From Microbacterium proteolyticum (GTDB taxonomy: Bacteria > Actinomycetota > Actinomycetes > Actinomycetales > Microbacteriaceae): a stretch of DNA of 64,000 nt. Location: the NCBI RefSeq assembly GCF_014192415.1, contig NZ_JACHXY010000001.1:620001-684000 (forward strand), given 5' to 3'. The translations under genes were made by a program, and so were the position numbers. The notes under the pieces are model-generated. The model was not told the DNA's origin. It saw nothing but the letters and a program-made list of their open reading frames with translations, and ran no database searches. This document shows positions 50,356 to 63,184 of the stretch, in pieces (position 1 is the stretch's first letter; every line of letters begins with the position of its first letter).

Positions 50356-51585
50356 ATGAGCCCCGCGAAGACTCCCCCCGAGATCCTCGACGTCGACGGC
50401 CACGAGGTGCGCGTCACCAGCCCCGACCGCGTCGTCTTCCCCGAGCCGGGCCTGACCAAGCTCGACCTCGTGCGGTACTACCTGTCCGTCGCCGAGGGGG
50501 CCCTCCGCGGGGCGGGCGGGCGACCCATGGTGCTGAAGCGCTTCTCGAAGGGCCTCGATCAGGAGCCATTCTTCCAGAAGCGCGTCCCCGACAAGCACCC
50601 CGCGTTCATCGACACCGCGACCCTGCGCTACGCCTCCGGCACCTCCGCCGAAGAGACGGTGATCCGGGATGCCGCGGGCCTGGCCTGGGTCGTCAACCTC
50701 GGCTGCCTCGACCTCAACCCGCATCCCGTGCGCGCCGAAGACCTCGACCACCCCGACGAGTTGCGCGTCGACCTCGACCCGATGCCGGGCGTCGATTGGG
50801 CGCAGATCGTCGATGTCGCGTTCATCGCGCGGGAGGTGCTCGAAGATCACGGCCTCGTCGGCTGGCCGAAGACCTCCGGGTCTCGGGGGCTTCACATCCT
50901 GGTGCGTATCCGCCCCGAATGGGACTACACCGACGTGCGCCTGGCGGCCGAGACCCTCGCCCGCGAGGTCGAGAACCGCGCTCCGGGCCTCGCGACGGCC
51001 CGCTGGTGGAAGGAGGAGCGCGGCGAGAGCGTCTTCGTCGACTTCAACCAGAACGCCAAGGACCGCACCGTCGCCTCCGCCTACTCGATCCGTGCGCTCC
51101 CCGATGCACGGGTGTCGACGCCGCTCGCGTGGGACGAGGTGCGCGATCGCCGCCCCGAGGAGTTCACCGTGCTCACCGTGCCGGAGCGCTTCCGCCGAAT
51201 CGGCGACCCGCATGCCGGCATCGACGCCGCCGCGGGCTCACTGGACGCACTCCTCGCCCTCGCGAGGGAACTCGGCCCCGCCGAGAAGCCCCCGCGCGGC
51301 TCCGACGGATCCGGCCGCCGTACCTCGACCATGCCCCTCATCGAGGTGGCACGCACGAAGACCAAGCCCGAGGCCCTCGACGCTCTCGAGACGTGGAAGC
51401 AACGGCATCCGGATGCCACCGCCGCCCTGCACCCGGCCGACGTGCTCGTCGACGGCATGCGCGGCTCGAGCTCACTCTGGTACCGCGTGCGCGTGAACCT
51501 GCAGCACGTCCCGGATGCCGAACGCCCGCCGCAGGAGGACCTGATTGCCGACTACGACCCCTGGGCGGGCCGCTCCGGTTCCTGA
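50356..51585 (+). CDS. LigD-type primase-polymerase domain protein (second copy)
   Basis: 409 residues. The LigD_Pol core matches the first copy: Asp139/Asp141 in ELRVDLDPMPG, KTSGSRGLHILVRI, and VFVDFNQNAKDRTVASAYS. It has an extra C-terminal ~95 residues (from about 315: TSTMPLIEVARTKTKPEALD, then VLVDGMRGSSSLWYRVRVNL) absent from the 342-residue paralogue. This second part includes a small conserved module often seen in actinobacterial DNA-polymerase-domain proteins. It probably acts in gap filling or end joining; no Ku or LigD ligase is nearby. Confidence 0.9.
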   Translation: MSPAKTPPEILDVDGHEVRVTSPDRVVFPEPGLTKLDLVRYYLSVAEGALRGAGGRPMVLKRFSKGLDQEPFFQKRVPDKHPAFIDTATLRYASGTSAEETVIRDAAGLAWVVNLGCLDLNPHPVRAEDLDHPDELRVDLDPMPGVDWAQIVDVAFIAREVLEDHGLVGWPKTSGSRGLHILVRIRPEWDYTDVRLAAETLAREVENRAPGLATARWWKEERGESVFVDFNQNAKDRTVASAYSIRALPDARVSTPLAWDEVRDRRPEEFTVLTVPERFRRIGDPHAGIDAAAGSLDALLALARELGPAEKPPRGSDGSGRRTSTMPLIEVARTKTKPEALDALETWKQRHPDATAALHPADVLVDGMRGSSSLWYRVRVNLQHVPDAERPPQEDLIADYDPWAGRSGS

Positions 51586-51633
51586 CTCCGAGAGAGGGAG
51601 CCGACGAGGTGGGCGATGCCGTACCGGCAGGCG

Positions 51634-53001
51634 TCAACGGCGACGCGGCCGCGCCAGGGTTTCGCGGGCCGCTGCGGCGAGCGCCTGCATCGTTCGGGCG
51701 GGGCTCATGGTCGTCGCGGCCTCGAGCGCCTCGGCCGAGAGCCGCTCGCGCGTGTCGGCGTCGGTGAGGATCCCGACCAGCGCCGCCACCAGTGCGTCCT
51801 CGTCGCCGTCGGGGACAAGGATGCCACCGCCTCGGGCGAGCATGTCGCGCGGGCCGTATCGGATGTCCCAGGCGACGACCGGCGTACCGTGCGCGAGGGC
51901 CTCGGCCATCGCCAGACCCTGCCCCTCGAACGCCGAGGTCGTGAGGTAGACCGCCGCACCGTCGAGGACAGCACCCGGGTCGGTCGTGAGGCCGGGGAGC
52001 GACACCACCTCGCGTAGATCGAGCTCGTCGATCAGCGCCTCGAGTTCGGCGCGCTGGGCGCCCTCCCCCCAAAGCTCGAGCCGGACCTCGGGAACGTCGG
52101 CGCGGACGCGGCCGAACGCGCGGACGGCCTGGGCGAGTCGTTTGCCGGGCGCGAGACGACCCAAGACCACGACGCGGCCCGGGTCGCGATCGGCGGCCGG
52201 CACGGTCGTGGCGGGCGCGGCGACGGCGTGCGGGACGACGAGATCGTTCGCGGCTGTTCCGAAACGCTCGCGCACATCGTCGCGCTGCTGGACGGTCGGC
52301 CAGAGCACCGCGTCGAAGCGAGAGGCGATCTCGAACCACCGCGACCACAGGCTGTTGAGGGGGGAATCGGCCCGGTAGGGCGGCTCGAGGTGGATCGTGT
52401 GCACGGTGTGCACGATGCGCACGTCGTCGTCACCCCACCCGACGAGGAGCTCGCCGAGTTGCCGCGATTCGCAGATCAGCACGACCGGACGGGCGTTCTC
52501 GGCGCGCAGATCCGATGCGATGCGCGACAGCCACGCCCGGTACAGCGCCCCGAAGCCGTCGACCACACCCACGGTCTCACCCGTGGTGTCGCGGATGACG
52601 ATCGGTGCGCGCGTGAGATGCCAGTCGGGATCGACGATGACGGGAAGCGAGACCGCCCCACCCGCGACGTCGCGATACTCCAGCGACGGATCCGCGTGAC
52701 CGCCGTGGGCCGCTTCACGCAGCCAGTCGGCCGCTCCCCCGGCGGATGCGACGGCCTCGTCGAAGAGGTTGCGGAAGATCTCGGATGCCGAGGCGGCCCC
52801 GCGCTCGACGAAGGTCGCCCGGTGCGCGGCGTGAGCGGCGACCGCTCCCGGGTCGACGGTCAGCAGCAGGGGCGGCGCCCCCGCCCCGGTCATCTGTCGC
52901 GCGCGCGCCAGGGCGGAGATCGTGTATCCCCCGTCGAGGTCGGGGATGAGCCGGCTCGAGAGGATGAGATACCAGGCGTCGGGGAACTCAGCGTCGCTCA
53001 C
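51634..53001 (-). CDS. TarM-like GT4 glycosyltransferase
   Basis: 455 residues from a GTG with GGGGG upstream. The N-terminal half is a long variable acceptor domain with IHTVHTIHLEPPYRADSPLN. The C-terminal half is a GT4 nucleotide-sugar domain: VVVLGRLAPGKRLAQAVRAF, LELWGEGAQRAELEALI, VSLPGLTTDPGAVLDGAAVY and LTTSAFEGQGLAMAEALAHG (EGxGxxxxEA catalytic pair region). The order and the HTVHxxHLxxP element resemble wall-teichoic-acid alpha-glycosyltransferase TarM/GtfA. A role in decorating a cell-wall polymer is likely but not proven. Confidence 0.82.
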   Translation of the reverse strand: MSDAEFPDAWYLILSSRLIPDLDGGYTISALARARQMTGAGAPPLLLTVDPGAVAAHAAHRATFVERGAASASEIFRNLFDEAVASAGGAADWLREAAHGGHADPSLEYRDVAGGAVSLPVIVDPDWHLTRAPIVIRDTTGETVGVVDGFGALYRAWLSRIASDLRAENARPVVLICESRQLGELLVGWGDDDVRIVHTVHTIHLEPPYRADSPLNSLWSRWFEIASRFDAVLWPTVQQRDDVRERFGTAANDLVVPHAVAAPATTVPAADRDPGRVVVLGRLAPGKRLAQAVRAFGRVRADVPEVRLELWGEGAQRAELEALIDELDLREVVSLPGLTTDPGAVLDGAAVYLTTSAFEGQGLAMAEALAHGTPVVAWDIRYGPRDMLARGGGILVPDGDEDALVAALVGILTDADTRERLSAEALEAATTMSPARTMQALAAAARETLARPRRR

Positions 53002-53063
53002 GCCCCCATCCTCTCCCACGCGCGCCGCGTCCCCGCTCACGCCGCGACCACGCTCCGCCGCAC

Positions 53064-53121
53064 GCGGCGGTTCGGGGCGGATATCGCCGTTCGGGGCGCG
53101 TTTCGCCCGCCCGACCGCCGC
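53064..53121. repeat. 58-bp weak palindromic element
   Basis: GCGGCGGT and ACCGCCGC arms with further G/C-rich partial pairing inside (CGGGGCG against CGCCCG). It lies in the 303-bp spacer 53002-53304, next to the stronger element at 53188. Confidence 0.45.
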
Positions 53122-53187
53122 AGGCGCGCCCATCCCCCGCGCAGGCTGAGGACAGAGCAACGGCGCCGACGACTCGCAGAGAGCGGA

Positions 53188-53251
53188 GTGCCGCTTCCCT
53201 CCGGGTCGATCGGGGTAGGGGCCCCGTTCTCGATCCGGAGGGAAGCGGCAC
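53188..53251. repeat. 64-bp palindromic element, type IV (possible guaA terminator)
   Basis: GTGCCGCTTCCCTCCGG and CCGGAGGGAAGCGGCAC are perfect 17-bp arms; the interior also folds (ATCGGGG against CCCCG...CGAT). It lies 54 bp past the guaA stop, so it could stop guaA transcription, but it matches the other palindromic elements in size. Confidence 0.75.
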
Positions 53252-53304
53252 GCAGCTCGGCGCGAGACGACGACGCCGTAGCGGGGTCAGGAGTCAGCCG
53301 AAGC

Positions 53305-54881
<1,577 letters not shown>

Positions 54882-54885
<4 letters not shown>

Positions 54886-55403
54886 CGGTTGCCTTCCGGG
54901 GTGGGAACGGGAGCACTGGCCTGGGCGGCTTCGCGCTCGGCGAGGTAGGCGCGCACGCTTCGGGCGGTGCGCACCTCGAGGATGAAGGAGAGGAAGGGCA
55001 CCACGCCACCGAGGGCGAGGAAGACGAAACGGCGGAACGGCCACCGCATGAGGCTCCACACGCGGAAGCAGGAGAAGAGGTAGACCACGTAGAACCAGCC
55101 GTGGGCGACGAGGATCGCGAGTGAGACGTTGACACCGTCTCCGGTCGACAGGATCTCGCAGCCGCTGCCGCCGGGCACGAACAGCGAGAACCACTGGCAG
55201 TCGGGACCGGGCACGGCATCCGCGAACCACAGGAAGCCACCGGAACCGCCGAGGAACAGCTCCACGTGAATGGGCGTGTACTTCAGGATCATCTCGGCGA
55301 CCAGCAGCAGCAGGCCGACACCGGTGATGACCGAGCAGATCTGGTAGAACTTCAGGGCTCCGCGGATCGCCGGGAACGAGGCGAGCTTGGGGGCGCGGGG
55401 CAT
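54882..55403 (-). CDS. DUF3817 integral membrane protein
   Basis: 173 residues, four hydrophobic helices ([60 protein letters not shown]). The [20 protein letters not shown] region with His and Tyr in the helix is the DUF3817 core. An extracytoplasmic loop of about 45 residues ([20 protein letters not shown]) has two cysteines that could pair. Its place between SURF1 and GuaA is common in Microbacteriaceae. The function is unknown. Confidence 0.85.
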
Positions 55404-55413
55404 GGATGCCAGT

Positions 55414-56283
55414 CTACTCGCGAGACGCTGGGGGCCCCGCCGCGAGGGCTTCGGCCTGTTCGTCCTCGAGGTCTTCTACCTCTTTCTCCCACGCGTCGCG
55501 GGCGAGGCGGTACCAGAGGTAGAGCGCGAAACCGGCGAAGACGGCCCACTCGGCGGCGTAGAAGATGTTCAACCAGTTGACCCGAGACCGCTCGTCGGGG
55601 GCCGGGGAGGAGATGTCGACGAGCGGACCGATGGCGGTCTGCGCCGCGATGTACTGCCGGTAGACGCTCACGTCGGTGATGTCGTGCCACCGGCCGAGCA
55701 GCATCGCGGGAGACATGCGCGTGAGGGTGTACGGGTCGGCACCCGACGGCGGCACGGACGGCCCCTCGTCGGAGATCAAGCGTCCGGTGACCTCGACCAC
55801 GGCCGTCGGGTCGGCCTCGACCTGTCGCTCGAGTTCGGCGGCGGCGGTGTTCGCCTGGTCGAGGCTCGGGGTCCAGCCGGTCGCGACGGCCACCGAGGTG
55901 CGGTCCGCGGCACCGGCGACGCGGAGCTGACCAGTGACCCAGTACCCCTCGACGTCGTCGTTGAAGCGCGAGGAGACGACGATGAAATCGGATGCCACCC
56001 ACGTGCCCGTCACCGCGACCCGCTGACCCACGAGGGGTTCGGACAGGTAGTCGCCCGGCTGCACGACGTCGGCGAGCGGACGGACGACCTCGGTCATGCC
56101 CGGCTCGGGCGGCGAGGTGTCGACCGCACGGCCCAGCTGCCACTGCCCCAGCCACGCGAGCACACCCGCCACGATCAGCGAGAACGCCAGCAGCGCGATC
56201 CAGCGCGGCCGCAGCATCACCTCCCGCAGGGTGGGCGGGAAGATCTGCGGCGGGGCCGGTTGGGTCGCGGGGTTCGACGTCAT
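55414..56283 (-). CDS. SURF1 family cytochrome oxidase assembly protein
   Basis: 289 residues with the SURF1 topology: one N-terminal helix (WIALLAFSLIVAGVLAWLGQ, followed by WQLGRA), a large outer domain (about 55-250) and a C-terminal helix (YAAEWAVFAGFALYLWYRLA). The YAAEW motif before the second helix is the family hallmark. It assists maturation of the haem a3 site of cytochrome c oxidase. The start is 10 bp downstream of guaB3's stop; the DUF3817 gene follows within 10 bp, so the genes form one operon. Confidence 0.9.
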   Translation of the reverse strand: MTSNPATQPAPPQIFPPTLREVMLRPRWIALLAFSLIVAGVLAWLGQWQLGRAVDTSPPEPGMTEVVRPLADVVQPGDYLSEPLVGQRVAVTGTWVASDFIVVSSRFNDDVEGYWVTGQLRVAGAADRTSVAVATGWTPSLDQANTAAAELERQVEADPTAVVEVTGRLISDEGPSVPPSGADPYTLTRMSPAMLLGRWHDITDVSVYRQYIAAQTAIGPLVDISSPAPDERSRVNWLNIFYAAEWAVFAGFALYLWYRLARDAWEKEVEDLEDEQAEALAAGPPASRE

Positions 56284-56293
56284 GCGGTGTCGG

Positions 56294-57415
56294 TCAGTGA
56301 CCGTAGGGGGCGACGACGACCTCGACGCGCTGGAACTCCTTGAGGTCGGAGTAGCCGGTGGTGGCCATCGACTTCTTCAGCGCCCCGATGAGGTTGGCGG
56401 TGCCGTCGGCGACGGGCGCCGGGCCGTAGAGGATCTGCTCGAGCGGGCCGACGCGGTCGACCGCGACCCGACGGCCGCGCGGCAGTTTGGCGTGGTGCGC
56501 CTCGGGGCCCCAGTGGAAGCCGCGTCCGGGAGCGTCGGTCGCGCGAGCCAGTGCGACGCCCAGCATGACGGCATCTGCTCCCATGGCGAGGGCCTTCACG
56601 ATGTCGCCCGAGGTGCCCACGCCGCCGTCGGCGATGACGTGCACGTAGCGTCCACCCGACTCGTCGAGGTAGTCGCGGCGTGCGCCGGCGACGTCGGCGA
56701 CCGCGGTGGCCATCGGGGCGTGCAGGCCGAGGGTGGCGCGGGTGGTCGAGGCTGCTCCCCCGCCGAAGCCGACGAGCACGCCGGCGGCTCCCGTGCGCAT
56801 GAGGTGCAGGGCCGCCGTGTAGGTGGCGGCGCCGCCGACGATGACGGGCACGTCGAGGTCGTAGATGAACTTCTTGAGGTTCAGCGGTTCGGCGACCTTG
56901 GAGACGTGCTCCGCCGACACGGTGGTACCTCGGATGACGAACAGGTCGACGCCGGCGGCGACGACGGTCTCGTAGAGGTCGTGCGTGCGCTGCGGCGTCA
57001 GGGCTCCGGCGACGGGCACGCCCGCGTCGCGCACCTCGGCGAGCCGGTCGCGCACGAGTTCGGGCTTGATGGGTTCGGAGTAGAGCTGCTGCATGCGGCG
57101 GGTCGCGTCGGCGTCGGGCAACGTCGCGATCTCGGCCAGGTGCGGCTCGGGGTCGTCGTAGCGCGTCCACAGGCCCTCGAGGTCGAGCACTCCCAGACCG
57201 CCGAGGCGACCGAGCTCGATCGCCGTGCGGGGGCTGACGACGGAATCCATCGGCGCACCCAGGACCGGGATCTCGAACGAGAACGCATCGATGGTCCATG
57301 CGGTCGAGACGTCTTCGGGGTTTCGCGTACGCCGCGACGGCACGACGGCGATGTCGTCGAAGGTGTAGGCGCGGCGGGCGCGCTTGGCGCGGCCGAGGTC
57401 GATCTCCATGGTCAC
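56294..57415 (-). CDS. guaB3: GuaB3 family IMP dehydrogenase-related protein
   Basis: 373 residues, an IMP-dehydrogenase TIM barrel without CBS domains. It starts MEIDLGRAKRARRAYTFDDI and AVVPSRRTRNPEDVST, the GuaB3 opening. Phosphate-binding glycines lie in ADGGVGTSGDIVKALAMGAD. Actinobacteria commonly encode GuaB, GuaA and this GuaB3, which is probably a GMP/IMP-related oxidoreductase of uncertain physiological reaction. The catalytic-Cys loop of true GuaB (GSICTTR) is replaced by a GFGGGAASTTRATLG stretch. Normal length. Confidence 0.9.
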   Translation of the reverse strand: MTMEIDLGRAKRARRAYTFDDIAVVPSRRTRNPEDVSTAWTIDAFSFEIPVLGAPMDSVVSPRTAIELGRLGGLGVLDLEGLWTRYDDPEPHLAEIATLPDADATRRMQQLYSEPIKPELVRDRLAEVRDAGVPVAGALTPQRTHDLYETVVAAGVDLFVIRGTTVSAEHVSKVAEPLNLKKFIYDLDVPVIVGGAATYTAALHLMRTGAAGVLVGFGGGAASTTRATLGLHAPMATAVADVAGARRDYLDESGGRYVHVIADGGVGTSGDIVKALAMGADAVMLGVALARATDAPGRGFHWGPEAHHAKLPRGRRVAVDRVGPLEQILYGPAPVADGTANLIGALKKSMATTGYSDLKEFQRVEVVVAPYGH

Positions 57416-57424
57416 CCGCCCAGC

Positions 57425-58087
57425 CTACCCGCGCCCTCCGACATCACCGTCGGCAGGCGAGAGCTCGGTCGGTGCGTTACCGCCTCGCAGGAGGCGCGTC
57501 AGCGGGCCGTCCAAGAAGAAGACGAGGAAGGCGATCGAGCCCACGAGGGGGCTCACTGCCACCGCCACCACGCTGAGGAGCACGGCGCTCAGCCCCGCCC
57601 GCCCGACGCGGCGCGCGTCGGCTCGCGAGAGGCCGGGGATCGCGTCGGAGCGTACGGCCCACACCCACTGGACCCACCCGAGCAGGATCGCGACGAAGAA
57701 GTTGACGGGCAGGAGCACGCGTCCGAGGAGCAGATCGGCGTAGGTCGTGTTCAGCGACGACGTGAACGGCACGAGCACGACGAAGAGCAGACGGAAGCTG
57801 TTGATCCACATGCCCAACGCGTCGACGCGGGCGATGTACTCGAACTGCCGTACGTGGGTCATCCACATCAGGCAGAGGATGAGGAAGCTGATCCCGAACG
57901 AGAACACCGGATGCGCCAGTTCGCGAAGCGCCGCGGCGAGGTCGGCGTCGGTGGTGACCGAACCCAGCGGCTGGTCGGTCAGTCCCAGCACCAGCAGGGT
58001 CGCCGCGATCGCGAAGACCCCGTCGGTGAAGGCCTCGGTGCGCCGCGCCGACACCGACGCATCGGGGTGACTCCTCCGCCGGATCAT
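57425..58087 (-). CDS. TMEM175 family (DUF1211) potassium-channel-like membrane protein
   Basis: 220 residues, six hydrophobic helices. Helix 1 has the defining R-x3-F-(S/T)-D-G-V-F-A-I-A motif in SARRTEAFTDGVFAIAATLL. Helices follow at FSFGISFLILCLMWMTHVRQ, FRLLFVVLVPFTSSLNTTYA and so on. Bacterial TMEM175 proteins form potassium-selective tetramers lacking the usual TVGYG filter. It lies between guaB and guaB3 in the same direction; the hairpin upstream (58118-58151) separates it from guaB. Confidence 0.88.
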   Translation of the reverse strand: MIRRRSHPDASVSARRTEAFTDGVFAIAATLLVLGLTDQPLGSVTTDADLAAALRELAHPVFSFGISFLILCLMWMTHVRQFEYIARVDALGMWINSFRLLFVVLVPFTSSLNTTYADLLLGRVLLPVNFFVAILLGWVQWVWAVRSDAIPGLSRADARRVGRAGLSAVLLSVVAVAVSPLVGSIAFLVFFLDGPLTRLLRGGNAPTELSPADGDVGGRG

Positions 58088-58117
58088 GCGGACAGCGTAA
58101 CGCCGTCCGGGACACGA

Positions 58118-58151
58118 CGACGGGCCGGACGGTTCGCCGCCCGGCCCGTCG
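58118..58151. terminator. Hairpin terminator after guaB
   Basis: CGACGGGCCGGACGG - TTCG - CCGCCCGGCCCGTCG: a 15-bp stem with one mismatch and a stable TTCG tetraloop, 13 bp past the guaB stop at 58164. There is no T-run. Confidence 0.8.
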
Positions 58152-58163
58152 CGAGATGATCCG

Positions 58164-61267
<3,104 letters not shown>

Positions 61268-61278
61268 GGAAAGACGAC

Positions 61279-62259
61279 ATGGACTGGTTTTCGATCTTCA
61301 ACAACGCCGCGGGCGAGCTCATCAGCCCGACCACCGCGGCCTACGCCCTCGCCGCCATCGGACTCAGCGTGCACTTCGGTTACGCGGGCCTGCTCAACTT
61401 CGGTCAAGCGGGATTCATGGCCGTCGGCGCCTACGCCTTCGCCATCGCGACCCTGTCGCTCTCGGCACCGGTGTGGCTCGCCATCCTCATCGCCATCGGC
61501 GCCTCGGTGCTCTTCGCGTTCCTGCTCGGCATCCCGACCCTGCGTCTGCGCGCTGACTACCTCGCGATCGTCACGATCGCGGCGGCCGAGATCGTCCGGT
61601 ACGTGGTGTCGACGGTGGGTCTCACCGACATCACCGGCGGCTCGCAGGGCCTGAACGGCTACAACCGCGAGTTCCAGGCGCTGAACCCCCTGCCCGCCGG
61701 CACCTACGGCATCGGGCCGTGGACCTACTCCGCGAACGACTGGTGGGTCCGCGTCTTCGGCTGGGGCCTCGTCATCATCGCGACGCTCCTCGTCTACCTG
61801 CTGATGCGCAGTCCCTGGGGCCGCGTGGTCAAGGGCATCCGCGAGGACGAGGACGCCGTACGCAGCCTCGGCAAGAACGTCTACTCCTACAAGATGCAGG
61901 CTCTCGTGCTCGGCGGTGTCATGGGCGGCCTCGCGGGCGTGGTGTTCATCCTCCCGCGCGCGGTGCAGCCGGGTAACTACGGAACGGCGCTGACGTTCTT
62001 CATCTGGACCGCGCTCCTGCTCGGCGGGGCCGCGACCCTGCTCGGCCCGATCGTGGGATCGATGCTGTTCTGGGTGCTCCTGTCACTGTCGAACGGCATC
62101 ATCGTGGGACTGCGCGACGTCGGCATCCTGGGCTTCATGTCCAGCACGCAGACGGGGCAGGTGCGATTCATCCTCGTCGGCATCGGATTGATGCTCCTGG
62201 TGATCTTCCGACCACAGGGCATCTTCGGCAACAAGAAGGAGCTGTCGTTCAATGTCTGA
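61279..62259 (+). CDS. livM: Branched-chain amino-acid ABC transporter permease LivM
   Basis: 326 residues, about ten helices, with the LivM signatures HFGYAGLLNFGQAGFMAVGA, TLRLRADYLAIVTIAAAEIV and GRVVKGIREDEDAVRSLGKN (the cytoplasmic loop contacting the ATPases). The start is taken at the ATG at 61279, 6 nt after GAGGAAAG; an in-frame TTG overlapping the livH stop is also possible. It is the second permease of the heterodimer with LivH. It overlaps livG by 8 bp. Confidence 0.92.
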   Translation: MDWFSIFNNAAGELISPTTAAYALAAIGLSVHFGYAGLLNFGQAGFMAVGAYAFAIATLSLSAPVWLAILIAIGASVLFAFLLGIPTLRLRADYLAIVTIAAAEIVRYVVSTVGLTDITGGSQGLNGYNREFQALNPLPAGTYGIGPWTYSANDWWVRVFGWGLVIIATLLVYLLMRSPWGRVVKGIREDEDAVRSLGKNVYSYKMQALVLGGVMGGLAGVVFILPRAVQPGNYGTALTFFIWTALLLGGAATLLGPIVGSMLFWVLLSLSNGIIVGLRDVGILGFMSSTQTGQVRFILVGIGLMLLVIFRPQGIFGNKKELSFNV

Positions 62260-63184
62260 CACCACCGTCACCCATCCGCTCGTCAAGGGCGATGTCGGCC
62301 CCGGCTGCGCCAAGGTCGACCCGATCGTCGTCGCAGATGGCGTCACCCGGCAGTTCGGCGGGCTCAAAGCCGTCGATGTCGAGCACCTCGAGATCCCGCG
62401 CGGACAGATCACCGCTCTGATCGGACCCAACGGTGCCGGCAAGACGACCCTCTTCAACCTGCTGACCGGCTTCGACAAGCCCAACACGGGTCGCTGGAGC
62501 TTCGAGGGGTCGAACCTCGCCGGCGTGCCCGCGTTCAAGGTCTCGCGCAAGGGAATGGTGCGCACCTTCCAGCTCACCAAGTCGCTCGGGCGCCTGTCGG
62601 TGCTGCAGAACATGCTGCTCGGGGCCCGCGGGCAGAAGGGCGAGAACATCTTCCGCGCGCTGATCCCCTCGACCTGGCGCTCGCAGGAGCAGGCCAACAC
62701 CGCGCGGGCCGACGACCTGTTGCGCCGCTTCAAACTGGATGCCAAGCGCGAGGACTTCGCTGCGTCACTGTCGGGCGGCCAGCGCAAGCTCCTCGAGATG
62801 GCGCGGGCGCTGATGAGCGATCCGAAGCTGGTCATGCTCGACGAACCGATGGCCGGCGTGAACCCCGCGCTGACGCAGAGCCTGCTCGGGCACATCCTCG
62901 ACCTGAAGAAGGAGGGGATGAGCGTGCTGTTCGTCGAACACGACATGCACATGGTGCGCCACATCTCCGACTGGGTCGTCGTCATGGCCGAGGGGCGCGT
63001 GGTCGCCGAGGGTCCGCCCGACACCGTGATGAGCGACCAGGCCGTCATCGACGCGTACCTGGGCGCCCACCACGACACCGATCTCGGCGACATGACCACG
63101 TCGCAGGTCGAGACCATCCAGTCCGAGGCCGCCGCCGAGGCGGAAGCGGAGCTCATCGCCGACGAGAAGGACGGCAAGCTCTGA
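62252..63184 (+). CDS. livG: Branched-chain amino-acid ABC transporter ATP-binding protein LivG
   Basis: 310 residues. Walker A GPNGAGKTT (about 59-67), LivG-specific GMVRTFQLTKSLGRLSVLQN (Q-loop), signature LSGGQRKLLEMARALM, Walker B KLVMLDEPMAGVNP and H-loop VLFVEHDMHMVRH. The C-terminal ~50 residues beyond the usual end are acidic (EAAAEAEAELIADEKDGKL), slightly longer than typical LivG. The N-terminal ~20 residues are also an extension. The start overlaps livM, and the TGA shares a base with the livF ATG. Confidence 0.95.
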   Translation: MSDTTVTHPLVKGDVGPGCAKVDPIVVADGVTRQFGGLKAVDVEHLEIPRGQITALIGPNGAGKTTLFNLLTGFDKPNTGRWSFEGSNLAGVPAFKVSRKGMVRTFQLTKSLGRLSVLQNMLLGARGQKGENIFRALIPSTWRSQEQANTARADDLLRRFKLDAKREDFAASLSGGQRKLLEMARALMSDPKLVMLDEPMAGVNPALTQSLLGHILDLKKEGMSVLFVEHDMHMVRHISDWVVVMAEGRVVAEGPPDTVMSDQAVIDAYLGAHHDTDLGDMTTSQVETIQSEAAAEAEAELIADEKDGKL

